From Fictibacillus macauensis ZFHKF-1 (GTDB lineage Bacteria; Bacillota; Bacilli; Bacillales; Fictibacillaceae): 64,000 nucleotides of DNA. This document shows, one piece after another, positions 33,554 to 41,437 of this stretch (positions within the stretch are counted from its first letter, which is position 1; the number at the start of each line of letters is the position of its first letter). The notes under the pieces are model-generated. The model saw only the letters and a program-made list of their open reading frames with translations, made no database searches and was not told the DNA's origin. The translations under genes were made by a program, and so were the position numbers. Where the stretch lies: positions 248,001-312,000 of the forward strand of contig NZ_AKKV01000024.1 of the NCBI RefSeq assembly GCF_000269865.1, written 5' to 3'.

Positions 33554-34404
33554 TACTCAACACCTCGCTTATCTGCAAATCGCTTCAAAGCATCAATACT
33601 GTTTTCTTGCTTTGGTGCTGTTGGTAAAGCTATGTCTCTCGGATTCTTGTAACCTTCTTTACGCCAACCGTTCAGTTTTTTATAGATAAACTTCCACGTG
33701 CGACCATTTCCTCTGGCTGCATCTTTAATCGCTTCTTGGACCATTTCAAGCGGGTTATCAAAACCAAATGCTTCAAAAACATCGTCCAGATCCTCGCGCA
33801 AAGTATGGTTAACCTTGTCCTCAGTGATAATCTTGTTAGCCAGCAACAAATCGATGACGTTATCGCCTTTTGGCGGTTCTTCTTTTTTTGGTGCCACTGG
33901 CTTTTTAGGTGGCTTGTCAGCCCTTAATTGCGCATTATTTGGGTTAATATCTGGATCAATGACATCGCGATTGATGTCCACCAACTTAATGCGTATCTTG
34001 CTGTTGCCTATGTGATGACTTGGTTTAATCAGTAAGTATTCTTTTATGACAACAACCTCTTTACGTCGTGCGGTTGCTTCTATATAACGTTCCTGTACGC
34101 CCTTGGATGTTAATATCTCTTGCTCTTCATAAAGTTTTTTGTCGAAGAGATCCCAATTGATGCAATCGTCAAGTATGTTGGTCATGATGGTGTAATCAAC
34201 GCCCACTCTGCGGGAAAAGAGCAGTTGTTCTTTTTCGCCCCATTCGTAGTAATAGCCGTTCTTGTATATCTTCATTAACAACTTGACGATGACCGAAAAC
34301 CCGACAAGACCATGCTTTGCTTCGATGAGTGCAATCTTGTCATCCTGGTCCATGTCTACATCAAGAGGGAAGTATTCCAGCCCTTCTTTTTTGGGCCTTG
34401 CCAT
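33553..34404 (-). CDS. Phage replication initiator with DUF4373 and DnaD-like domains
   Basis: 283 aa. Residues 1-125 match the DUF4373/Lin1244 winged-helix domain (FPLDVDMDQDDKIALIEAKHG, FSVIVKLLMKIYKNGYYYEW). Residues about 195-265 are a DnaD-like segment ending NGRTWKFIYKKLNGWRKEGY (YIxxxLxxWxxxG). Such proteins bind the phage origin, often within or near their own gene. Forms the initiator-loader-helicase set with the two following genes. Confidence 0.88.
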   Translation of the reverse strand: MARPKKEGLEYFPLDVDMDQDDKIALIEAKHGLVGFSVIVKLLMKIYKNGYYYEWGEKEQLLFSRRVGVDYTIMTNILDDCINWDLFDKKLYEEQEILTSKGVQERYIEATARRKEVVVIKEYLLIKPSHHIGNSKIRIKLVDINRDVIDPDINPNNAQLRADKPPKKPVAPKKEEPPKGDNVIDLLLANKIITEDKVNHTLREDLDDVFEAFGFDNPLEMVQEAIKDAARGNGRTWKFIYKKLNGWRKEGYKNPRDIALPTAPKQENSIDALKRFADKRGVE

Positions 34405-34418
34405 AAAACTAGCCCCCT

Positions 34419-34574
34419 TTAAAAAGTTTCTAAAACCCTTAAACTGCCTGTCTCACGATGCACAATGTGAAACTCTTTCGGAAATACTTTTATAACCAAC
34501 CAGTTACGTGTATTTAAGCCCCGTAACTGCATATTTTCTTTTTGAGCACGTGATGGTTTTTTACCATGTTTCAT
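34419..34574 (-). CDS. DUF6906-like small phage protein
   Basis: 51 aa, ATG 34574 after GGAGG. MKHGKKPSRAQKENM, LNTRNWLVIKVFPKEFHIVHRE: a well-known small phage family (I believe DUF6906). Function unknown. Confidence 0.75.
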   Translation of the reverse strand: MKHGKKPSRAQKENMQLRGLNTRNWLVIKVFPKEFHIVHRETGSLRVLETF

Positions 34575-34587
34575 TTGCCATCCTCCT

Positions 34588-34662
34588 TTAGCGACCATTT
34601 ATAAAAACGTTAGCGATTATAAAGCAAACTGACACGATCAAAACAGAAAGTAGCAATGTCAT
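34588..34662 (-). CDS. Tiny membrane peptide
   Basis: 24 aa, almost all hydrophobic (MTLLLSVLIVSVCFII...). Its ATG overlaps the upstream stop (ATGA), so translation would be coupled. No strong ribosome binding site; may be fortuitous. Confidence 0.35.
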   Translation of the reverse strand: MTLLLSVLIVSVCFIIANVFINGR

Positions 34663-35387
34663 TCCGTTTCTGCCTTTCGTGACCACTTGCCTTTTGTAAG
34701 TCTTTCGCCTACAAGCGAAGTACCTCGCCATTCACCCCTAGATGAAACCTTTAATTGTAAGTCACCCTCAAATAGGCGATACTCACTGATGACGTTTCCC
34801 ATGTGGCTCAAAACCGTTTCCCCTTCGCCTAGCAACTTGATTGCTTCGTACGGCTCAATAAAGTCGTATTCTGGTTGTTTTTTGACGATACGCCATTTTG
34901 TATTTAGATCCGATTTGTCCAAATAACCATACGGATTTTTCGATTCGATACCCTTGAATTCAAAAACGCTATCATTCCAATACGCTTTAATCGACCAGTC
35001 ACTAGATATCGCTTCCTCATCTTCCTTCAAGTGGTCAATCACTTGCCCAATCGTTACCCATTCCGGTTCTTTTGGTGTTACGATTGTGAAGTATCTCTCG
35101 TTGTAAGCAACGCTACGAAACATCACTTCCCAATGGTTATGACCAACATAGTTTTTAAGAGTATGAATTTTGCTACGCCCTTCTATAATCACTTTGTCCC
35201 CCACCTTGTACGGCGTTTCTAGTTCAACTTGGTCAAGGCGTTCATAATCGCGTCCGCCGTCATTTGTTGCATAGGTGAATGTTTTACTTTTGCCGTCTAG
35301 CTTTAGAACCTCTACAACGTAACTAGACCTATTAAAATTGGTGCCATCCTTCTTTTTCACAATGCTCCCAACCTCAACCTTGCTCAT
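34659..35387 (-). CDS. Hypothetical phage protein with SH3-like repeats
   Basis: 242 aa. The first 100 residues show two SH3-like units (VEVGSIVKKKDGTNFN..., YKVGDKVIIEGRSKIHTL); the rest contains EPEWVTIGQVIDHLKEDEEAI and two more beta-rich segments. Common in Bacillaceae prophages; function unknown. Confidence 0.65.
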   Translation of the reverse strand: MSKVEVGSIVKKKDGTNFNRSSYVVEVLKLDGKSKTFTYATNDGGRDYERLDQVELETPYKVGDKVIIEGRSKIHTLKNYVGHNHWEVMFRSVAYNERYFTIVTPKEPEWVTIGQVIDHLKEDEEAISSDWSIKAYWNDSVFEFKGIESKNPYGYLDKSDLNTKWRIVKKQPEYDFIEPYEAIKLLGEGETVLSHMGNVISEYRLFEGDLQLKVSSRGEWRGTSLVGERLTKGKWSRKAETE

Positions 35388-35551
35388 TCGCCCTCATCCC
35401 TTCTCTCGCATAACGCGAATCCGTTTTTCACACCCTTAACGATGTAATGCGGATACCGCTGCATATACTCTTTAACAGCTTGTACAATCTCGGCTTTAGT
35501 GGAGCACTCCCGCCATATACGCTTTGGCAGGAGCACCCGATAAGGCACCAT
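35384..35551 (-). CDS. Small hypothetical phage protein
   Basis: 55 aa (MVPYRVLLPKRIWRECS...), ATG 35551 overlapping the RecT stop and its stop overlapping the next gene start. EIVQAVKEYMQRYPHYIVKGVKN. Coupled translation suggests a real gene; no function known. Confidence 0.6.
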   Translation of the reverse strand: MVPYRVLLPKRIWRECSTKAEIVQAVKEYMQRYPHYIVKGVKNGFALCERRDEGE

Positions 35552-36432
35552 TACTCAACTTCGTCAAAGTCGATGTCCAGCACATCGCTCTCTGGTGCTT
35601 GTTGTGATTGCAGATCAATGAGTTTTGCTAAGCCCGCAACTTCTTGGAGAGAAAGGTCTTTAGCGTTTTTGTTAAACTTTTCAGCGATGAGAGACTTGAG
35701 GTCATCCTTGCCCCATGATGCTGTTTTTTCTTTAATGACCTGCCATTGAGCCTTAAGCTGCTCTTCTTCGGACACCAATTCGCCTTCTTCTACTTGGATG
35801 GACTGTGGTGTGATGTCGCGGCGTTCTTGGCGTTGCGGTTGATAATCTTCTTGTGTATTGCCCATGACGCTATCATCAGCATCGATACCAAACTGAAGCT
35901 TTAGAGCACGCTTGAGCGTATGTTTTTTAAACATGTCGTTAAAGTAGGTGTTCCACTGGCTACCTTGTTTTTTCTTGAAGTGCTCGACCTCTTCTGTTTC
36001 GATGATAACCACCTTATCTGGGCTACCTTCTTTACGAGCGACTGCATAAGCAGCTACCACTTTCCCACGCGGGAATTTAACCGAATGCTTCGTTACTTTT
36101 AACTCTTGAGAGTCTTGGTCAATCTCCACTTCAAACTCATCATTTTCGTGCACCAGCTGCGTTGTTACGCCTTTAAAATCTTCACGCTTTTGAGCCAGAT
36201 GCAGGATACCTTCAACAGCAACTTGGATGCTCATTTGATTGCCGTACTTGATAAAGTAAATGTGGTTTTTAAAAGGGTTTAAGCCATTGTTCGAACAGAT
36301 CTGGATGAAAAGAGCAAACTCTTCATTTGATGCATTGACAGCGTAAGTATTTTTGATTGTTGCAAGTTCCGTCTCCGAAAAGAATCCAGTAAGTGCTTGC
36401 GTGTTAATAGGTGCTAATTGATTTTTTGCCAT
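35551..36432 (-). CDS. RecT/Bet-family single-strand annealing protein
   Basis: 293 aa. FSETELATIKNTYAVNASNEEFALFIQICSNN and the long EFKNHIYFIKYGNQMS, VVAAYAVARKE, ALKLQFGIDADDS blocks match the phage Bet (Red-beta/RecT-like) recombinase family. Anneals complementary ssDNA. Acidic C-terminus (SDVLDIDFDEVE) resembles SSB-interacting tails. Next to an SMC-like ATPase; a partner exonuclease is not visible. Confidence 0.9.
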   Translation of the reverse strand: MAKNQLAPINTQALTGFFSETELATIKNTYAVNASNEEFALFIQICSNNGLNPFKNHIYFIKYGNQMSIQVAVEGILHLAQKREDFKGVTTQLVHENDEFEVEIDQDSQELKVTKHSVKFPRGKVVAAYAVARKEGSPDKVVIIETEEVEHFKKKQGSQWNTYFNDMFKKHTLKRALKLQFGIDADDSVMGNTQEDYQPQRQERRDITPQSIQVEEGELVSEEEQLKAQWQVIKEKTASWGKDDLKSLIAEKFNKNAKDLSLQEVAGLAKLIDLQSQQAPESDVLDIDFDEVE

Positions 36433-36451
36433 TGTAAGTTCCCCCTAATTT

Positions 36452-36883
36452 TTATAGTTCTTGTGAACCTTCGTTATCCGCAATCATCATGGCGCAGTTA
36501 GCGATCATGGTACAGTATCGCGTGATTGCAAACTTGTCTTTATCACGTTTGTTAAGCTCTGAAATTAAGAATCCACTTACTTCTTCCAGAACTCCAAGTT
36601 CTTTGTTCTCGATTGAAAACATCTTCGGAAATTGGTGCTCCATCAATAACGAGAAATCATGTATCATTTTGCGTGGTGCTGGCATTGGAGGTAATTGCTG
36701 AACAAAGTTAGCAACACCGCCGTCCAGGTTATAAACATCGATACAATCTCTGTATGCGCCCATTCTTAAAGCAAGAAGGCTTTCGTCACTGCTTCTATAA
36801 CTTTCTAAACGTGGTGACTCTTCAAAAGCTTTTCTTGCTTCTTCTACAAAATCCAAGTGCCGTTTTGTAATTTGAACAGTCAT
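36452..36883 (-). CDS. Hypothetical phage protein of the recombination cluster
   Basis: 143 aa, mostly helical. Its ATG overlaps the stop of the Rad50-like gene. No motif of a nuclease is visible (no PD-(D/E)XK, no HD, no HNH). Lies between the ATPase and RecT, so it may assist recombination or replication. Confidence 0.65.
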   Translation of the reverse strand: MTVQITKRHLDFVEEARKAFEESPRLESYRSSDESLLALRMGAYRDCIDVYNLDGGVANFVQQLPPMPAPRKMIHDFSLLMEHQFPKMFSIENKELGVLEEVSGFLISELNKRDKDKFAITRYCTMIANCAMMIADNEGSQEL

Positions 36884-38406
36884 TACTTAACACTCTCCTT
36901 TTCTGCTTTTATAGCAAGCTCTTGGTCTGCTACTCTCGCAACAATTAACTGCCCTGTTGGCTTTGGAAAGCGCAAAATGCTTTCGGCGTTATCTACAAAG
37001 CATGGAGCAATTAACTCCGACTTACTGCTTAACACCTCAACCAGTTCCAAGCCTGCTCTAATCCGTTCGGCGGTGCTCAACTTACCAAAAGGCTTGCCGT
37101 CCATTTCAATTTCAAAGATGACACGTTGCCCGCCGTTCTTTAGGTCTTCGAACAGCCGTACTGATATGGTCGTAAACAGTTCATCCATTTTCTTCATCAT
37201 TAACTCTGTCCGTTTCGCATGAAACTCTTTGATGGCATCCACAATCTTTAATGACTGATTGCGCTCTGATCGGATGGATTGTTGGTCCTGCTCTGCTTCT
37301 GTTACCGCACTTTCTAACTCTTTGAGCCTGTCTGTTTCTTTTGATTTATACACAAGCTCGAATATCTTTTGGTCATACTCATGCAGCTTGTCACGAGCGG
37401 ACAAATCAGCATCCGGCATGAGTACCAATCGATCACGTAAAGCAATAAACTTTTCTTGTAACGCTTTGCCTTGTTCTGCTTCGGCTCTGGCGCGGTCTGC
37501 TCTATGTTGCTTCACCTTTTGGACAGATTCTTCATCTAAAGGCTGTCCGCATGTTGTGCAGTTTTCTTTAATCACTTCGCCTTTAATTTGTTTAAAGCGT
37601 GCTTGTATGGCCTTGATGTCATTGCGCATACTTTCAAACTGAGACATTAGCTTCGTTTTTTCTTGATGCTGTTGCACCGCATCCGCTGTTGAGTCTTCCA
37701 GTGCCTTACGTTCGCCCTTTAACTGCTCAATTTCTTCCATTAACTTTTCTTTGACGATGTTAGCAGCAAGCTCTTTTTGCTTTTCCAACTGCTCTCTGAG
37801 CGTTAAGACACGTTCACTGGCACGATCATATTTCTTATCGTTTTTCTTATAAATATCACGATGCTGGTCTTCTAAATTATCGAGCGATTCCTTTTTGAGC
37901 GGTTCTTCTAACGCCGCTGCATCTTGCTTGCCCATCACTGCCAATACTTCTTTGTTCATTGGCTCGCTCACATAACTAAGGAGCTGTTCGCGCTGATCCT
38001 GCCACTTCTGCGAAGAAAAGTATGTTGGGTTAAACAGTGACAAGAATAGGTTTTTATCAAACAATGATTCTACAAACTCGTTATAAGGCGTTGCTTTCTT
38101 AGGTACTTCATTGATGTAAAATTTCGCTTTGCCCTTTTCTAGCACTCGTCCTAGCAATGTTTTCTGTCCATCAATGTTGAACAACAATTCAACCTTTGTT
38201 TCCTCAACCTCTCTATCGATTGGCGTTGGATTAAGCGTAGACCCTAGTGCATCGACACCGTATAAAAGCCATGTGATGCTATCCCCAATGGATGACTTAC
38301 CTGCACCATTACTACCAAGCACCGTCGTTACATCGCCGAATGCGATGTTTAAAGATTGATGGTTTTTGAAGTTGGTAAGAACCAACTGTTCAAATGTTAG
38401 TTTCAA
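36883..38406 (-). CDS. Rad50/SbcC-like AAA ATPase
   Basis: 507 aa from TTG 38406, 9 nt after GGGAGG (frame open to 38442 without a better site). KNHQSLNIAFGDVTTVLGSNGAGKSS: ABC/SMC Walker A (about 31-39). Coiled coils flank a zinc hook CTTC (about 283-286). Near the end, LSTAERIRAGLELV is a signature-like motif and FVDNAES replaces the usual Walker B DE. Phage SMC-like ATPases in this position work with recombination genes; the degenerate Walker B (D-N) may alter hydrolysis. Confidence 0.85.
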   Translation of the reverse strand: MKLTFEQLVLTNFKNHQSLNIAFGDVTTVLGSNGAGKSSIGDSITWLLYGVDALGSTLNPTPIDREVEETKVELLFNIDGQKTLLGRVLEKGKAKFYINEVPKKATPYNEFVESLFDKNLFLSLFNPTYFSSQKWQDQREQLLSYVSEPMNKEVLAVMGKQDAAALEEPLKKESLDNLEDQHRDIYKKNDKKYDRASERVLTLREQLEKQKELAANIVKEKLMEEIEQLKGERKALEDSTADAVQQHQEKTKLMSQFESMRNDIKAIQARFKQIKGEVIKENCTTCGQPLDEESVQKVKQHRADRARAEAEQGKALQEKFIALRDRLVLMPDADLSARDKLHEYDQKIFELVYKSKETDRLKELESAVTEAEQDQQSIRSERNQSLKIVDAIKEFHAKRTELMMKKMDELFTTISVRLFEDLKNGGQRVIFEIEMDGKPFGKLSTAERIRAGLELVEVLSSKSELIAPCFVDNAESILRFPKPTGQLIVARVADQELAIKAEKESVK

Positions 38407-38479
38407 AGTTTTTTTCCTCCCTAGTTTGAATAATTGGGACAAGACCGCATATACTAGGTGTACATGGATTAGTCCAAGT

Positions 38480-38509
38480 GTTTAATCGCTTTGGCAGAAG
38501 CAATTAAAC
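38480..38509 (-). other. Intergenic hairpin
   Basis: GTTTAATCGCTT / AAGCAATTAAAC, 12-bp arms with one mismatch and a 6-nt loop, between the 71-aa gene and the Rad50-like gene. No T tract, so not a standard terminator; may stabilise or process the mRNA. Confidence 0.55.
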
Positions 38510-38513
38510 AGGC

Positions 38514-38729
38514 TTATTTGGCTAGTTCTGCATACGCAATATCTTGGATGAAGAGTTCTGCGCATTCTCCGCTTCGGTGCATGACATCGTTTCGGACGCG
38601 CCAGATCTCTTCATTCTTGTAAATCTCACCGCCACACCCTGCGCAGTAATACAGCTCCTCTTCTTCCTGCGGGTCTTTGATGCCATAGCCGTTTGGCTCA
38701 ACCGTTTGATTTTCAACCTCTTCTCTCAC
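38514..38729 (-). CDS. YqaI-like zinc-ribbon phage protein
   Basis: 71 aa. LYYCAGCGGEIYKNEEIW followed by MHRSGECAEL: CxxC...HxxxxC, a small treble-clef/zinc ribbon seen in prophage proteins of the YqaI type. Function unknown. Confidence 0.7.
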   Translation of the reverse strand: MREEVENQTVEPNGYGIKDPQEEEELYYCAGCGGEIYKNEEIWRVRNDVMHRSGECAELFIQDIAYAELAK

Positions 38730-38744
38730 TTTGTTCTCACCTCC

Positions 38745-38978
38745 TTAAAATGGGCACTCAATAGCGACTCCCTCTGGTTGGTTCATGATGTGTAGATATT
38801 CACCACCCAAGAAATCAAACAGCTCATACCCTCTACCTAATTCCTTTAACAAGCCAATCACTTGCTCTTTTAATGCAGCTGGTACATCCACGCATCCGTT
38901 TTCTTCAAGCTCTATTTTGATGCGCTCCATGTTTTCAAAAACCGCAACTTGTTGCCCATGATAATTAACGATTTTCAT
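38745..38978 (-). CDS. Hypothetical phage protein
   Basis: 77 aa. MKIVNYHGQQVAVFENMERIKIEL. No family recognised. Its start overlaps the stop of the membrane ORF by 4 nt. Confidence 0.6.
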   Translation of the reverse strand: MKIVNYHGQQVAVFENMERIKIELEENGCVDVPAALKEQVIGLLKELGRGYELFDFLGGEYLHIMNQPEGVAIECPF

Positions 38979-39094
38979 TTTTGTTTGCCCTCCATTTGTT
39001 CAGCCGTCATTTTGCATGCTTCCCACCAGGTTACTGGCAACCCGATTGCGATAAAGCTACCGATCAACAGCAGACAGTAATTTGATAACGTCAT
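38975..39094 (-). CDS. Small phage membrane protein
   Basis: 39 aa from ATG 39094, preceded by AAGGTGAT and overlapping the stop of the next upstream gene (ATGA). One membrane segment (YCLLLIGSFIAIGLPVTWW). The longer frame to 39166 is antisense-free but has no ribosome site. Confidence 0.6.
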   Translation of the reverse strand: MTLSNYCLLLIGSFIAIGLPVTWWEACKMTAEQMEGKQK

Positions 39095-39399
39095 ACCATC
39101 ACCTTCGGGCCATTCTTCTTTTGGAAACGTGCCAGTGAGTGTTGCACCCACTTTGCTAAGTTCCAATAACTATCAGCCACATCTGCTTTGTTTGTTTCAA
39201 GCGCGTTGTATGCGTATTTGTTAAGAGCACGCATGATGTATTTAAACTCCATACCGTCAATCGGTTGACTTGTTAAAACTTTTTCAGCTGCGATGTTGAA
39301 TAATCTAAGATGATACCCACCTAGCTCCATTTGATATGATGCAACAGCTGTCTCAATCATTTGGCGATCACTTGGCATTAATGGCAAGGTACCTTTCAT
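39091..39399 (-). CDS. Hypothetical phage protein
   Basis: 102 aa, helical: RQMIETAVASYQMELGGYHLRLFNIAAEKVL. No family recognised. Follows the antirepressor gene. Confidence 0.6.
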   Translation of the reverse strand: MKGTLPLMPSDRQMIETAVASYQMELGGYHLRLFNIAAEKVLTSQPIDGMEFKYIMRALNKYAYNALETNKADVADSYWNLAKWVQHSLARFQKKNGPKVMV

Positions 39400-39423
39400 G
39401 TTCGTTTATCCCCTCTCAGTTTT

Positions 39424-40173
39424 TTAAAGAAGTGCCATTTCTTTTTTAAGCCGGTTATTGATGTACACTTGACCTTTTGGCGTGACGCGTGTTGTTAACC
39501 AAGTAAAGGAGCCTTTATCGTTTTCCTTTACACCCTGCGCAACCTCGAAGTATCCGCGGTCAATGTATTCTTGGTATGGCTCATTCTTATCTTTAAAAAT
39601 TAACTTCCACTCACGAAGCTTTTGATACAAGCGGCGCTCTCCGATATTGATACCTTGTTTTGATAACAACTTGGCAAGCTCTCGGATAAGTAGTGCTTTT
39701 TCCGATGCCATACACACTTCAGCAAAACTGACTAATGGTTGTTGCTTCTGTACAGTTAGTTCTGCTTGTGCTCTTTTGGCTTGTTCTGCTTTTAACTGCT
39801 GTGCAAGTTGGATAATGGTATCCGGATTACTTAGCACCTCTTCAATCTTTTGCGGTGTCATGTAGGCTCCATGCTTGCGGATCGATGGGAGCACTTCTTG
39901 TTTGACCCATTTTTTAAACTGCTTTGCTTCTCGTTTGCGACTGGCGAAGATGAGTTCGTAAAGTCCTGATTCATTGACTATATTGGTGTTTCCTTGACGA
40001 CCTAAGTTCAACTTAGCCCGTTCTTCTTCATCAAGTCTCTGTAAAACCATCGTCGGATTTGACAGTTCTAAAATTGTGCATACATCCTTTGCAACAAACC
40101 AAGGCTCACCGTTTTGCAAAACCGTTCTGACTTGATGACCAGAATACTCAAACACCTTTTGAAGTTGATCCAT
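39424..40173 (-). CDS. Phage antirepressor (BRO-N / KilA-C type)
   Basis: 249 aa from ATG 40173 (AAGGGG upstream). Residues 1-105: BRO-N domain (GEPWFVAKDVCTILELSNPT, NLGRQGNTNIVNESGLYELIFASRK, EVLPSIRKHGAY). Residues about 135-245: KilA-C/ANT domain (LIRELAKLLSKQGINIGERRLYQKLREWKLI). Such proteins counter the lysogenic repressor or DNA-damage-linked control. Confidence 0.92.
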   Translation of the reverse strand: MDQLQKVFEYSGHQVRTVLQNGEPWFVAKDVCTILELSNPTMVLQRLDEEERAKLNLGRQGNTNIVNESGLYELIFASRKREAKQFKKWVKQEVLPSIRKHGAYMTPQKIEEVLSNPDTIIQLAQQLKAEQAKRAQAELTVQKQQPLVSFAEVCMASEKALLIRELAKLLSKQGINIGERRLYQKLREWKLIFKDKNEPYQEYIDRGYFEVAQGVKENDKGSFTWLTTRVTPKGQVYINNRLKKEMALL

Positions 40174-40276
40174 GTTTATCCCCTTTCTTCTCATAGAAAG
40201 CTTTTGCATGTTTCATGAAGAGCTGTAACTGCTCAAACGTTTTTGTTTCGAAGTAAGCTCTCAACAGCTGTTTCAT
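40148..40276 (-). CDS. Small early phage protein
   Basis: 42 aa (MKQLLRAYFETKTFEQLQLF...), ATG 40276 with GAGGGG upstream; its end overlaps the antirepressor start. Function unknown. Confidence 0.5.
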   Translation of the reverse strand: MKQLLRAYFETKTFEQLQLFMKHAKAFYEKKGDKHGSTSKGV

Positions 40277-40391
40277 AATCCATCCCCTCACGCATCATTC
40301 GATTTATCTCCTTGGAGATCTTAATCAAACTTGGTAGTAAAGTCTCAATTAAAAACTTGGATTGTTTTTTGTTAAGGACTATTTTCCCCAT
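40233..40391 (-). CDS. Small early phage protein
   Basis: 52 aa (MGKIVLNKKQSKFLIETLLP...), ATG 40391 behind GGAGG. First gene downstream of the Cro-like regulator; its last 44 nt overlap the 42-aa ORF in another frame. Helical; unknown function. Confidence 0.6.
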   Translation of the reverse strand: MGKIVLNKKQSKFLIETLLPSLIKISKEINRMMREGMDYETAVESLLRNKNV

Positions 40392-40441
40392 AGTAACCTC
40401 CTTGTTGACTTATAAAACTTGTTCTAAAAAGCCACAAACCC

Positions 40442-40630
40442 TTAAAAAAAATCCCTTAACGATACATTCAACTCATCCGCAATTCGAGCCATCAAAGCAA
40501 AACTCGGCGATGTGGTTCCGTTTACTACCTTGGATAAATGGGAGCGATCAATGCCCAAACGTTTTGCTAATTCAGTTTGAGTCACACCTTTTTCCTTCAT
40601 AATCACCTTTAGTTTTTCACCATCCAACAC
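40442..40630 (-). CDS. XRE-family (Cro-like) regulator
   Basis: 62 aa from GTG 40630, 8 nt after AAGGAGG (the frame to 40765 is open but its upstream part overlaps the promoter). HTH: LKVIMKEKGVTQTELAKRLGIDRSHLSKVVNG. First gene of the lytic-side transcript. Its promoter is overlapped by the TGTTGCA palindrome. Confidence 0.88.
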   Translation of the reverse strand: MLDGEKLKVIMKEKGVTQTELAKRLGIDRSHLSKVVNGTTSPSFALMARIADELNVSLRDFF

Positions 40631-40698
40631 CAATTTCACCTCCTTAAAATTAATTGTCGTTATTTTGTGGTTTTTAGCGCCACAACCCTTGCAAATAG

Positions 40699-40729
40699 AA
40701 TATATCACCTTGTTGCAATGTATGCAACA
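40699..40729 (-). promoter_or_regulatory. Early (lytic-side) promoter overlapped by operator palindrome
   Basis: Minus-strand -35 TTGCAT (40727-40722), 17-nt spacer, -10 TATATT (40704-40699). The perfect palindrome TGTTGCA-N5-TGCAACA (40711-40729) covers the -35 and half the spacer; a related TGTTGCAACA lies at 40753-40762. Confidence 0.8.
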
Positions 40730-40752
40730 TATTTTTTCAAAAAATGAGATTT

Positions 40753-40809
40753 TGTTGCAACACATGCCATGATTTACTCATTTCGTTATGTTGAAAATTC
40801 GCATATAAT
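40753..40809 (+). promoter_or_regulatory. Repressor-side promoter region with second operator
   Basis: Plus-strand TATAAT at 40804-40809 upstream of the repressor gene; the -35 is weak. The palindrome TGTTGCAACA at 40753-40762 matches the half sites of the 40711-40729 operator, suggesting autoregulation. Confidence 0.5.
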
Positions 40810-40841
40810 ACAAGGTAGTGTTAAAGAGGGAGGAACTGGTT

Positions 40842-41207
40842 ATGGAAAGAATAGGACGAAAGGTTCGTGAATTGCGGATATCTAGGGGATACACGTTAAG
40901 GAAAGTAGGAGAAAGTGTCGATATGGATTATAGTTATTTGTCAAAAGTCGAAAACGGGAAGGTTAATCCTTCGTTAGAACTTTTGCAAACATTAGCTGAT
41001 TTTTACAATGTCGATATTTCTTACTTTTTTATAGAAATGCCCGATGAATTACGAGAGCTCGGAGTAGAGTATGTAACATTAAGTAAAAAGGCAAAAGAAA
41101 AGAATATAGATCCAGAAGTATTAGACAGAGTTATTGACTTACCACAAAGCACAATTCTTCAAATAATAAATATTTTGGAAGATGTTAGGGGGAAAAATGA
41201 CGAATAA
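40842..41207 (+). CDS. XRE-family prophage repressor
   Basis: 121 aa from ATG 40842 (GAGGGAGG upstream). HTH: VRELRISRGYTLRKVGESVDMDYSYLSKVENGKVNPSLELLQTLADFYNV, followed by a helical C-terminal part without a LexA/CI-type protease motif, so control is likely not by RecA-stimulated self-cleavage. Divergent from the Cro-like gene; candidate lysogeny repressor. Confidence 0.88.
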   Translation: MERIGRKVRELRISRGYTLRKVGESVDMDYSYLSKVENGKVNPSLELLQTLADFYNVDISYFFIEMPDELRELGVEYVTLSKKAKEKNIDPEVLDRVIDLPQSTILQIINILEDVRGKNDE

Positions 41208-41335
41208 TGTCGTTTGCTGTTGATTCCTGCTGAAATTAACCACAATACTGAACCCACAAAATTGTTATATAATAGAAATGTTTAAGAAAATCGAACTAGC
41301 GTTCTTATTAACCAACAGCATTGGGGGAAATTGTC

Positions 41336-41431
41336 GTGAAGAAGATTGTGTACGTGGAAAATATGCCCGAAGGAATTGATGAAATTGTAACGGATACTCT
41401 AATCATTAAGAGGGCAAAAAAGAAGGAGTAG
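41336..41431 (+). CDS. Tiny conserved-type ORF upstream of integrase
   Basis: 31 aa (MKKIVYVENMPEGIDEI...), GTG 41336 behind TTGGGGGAAA. Its stop overlaps the integrase ribosome site (GAAGGAG). Probably a leader or small protein coupled to integrase. Function unknown. Confidence 0.5.
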   Translation: MKKIVYVENMPEGIDEIVTDTLIIKRAKKKE

Positions 41432-41437
41432 AACAGC

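Noticed and set aside
40442-40765. 107-aa version of the Cro-like protein
   Set aside because: The extra N-terminus overlaps the promoter and operator; GTG 40630 has the ribosome site.
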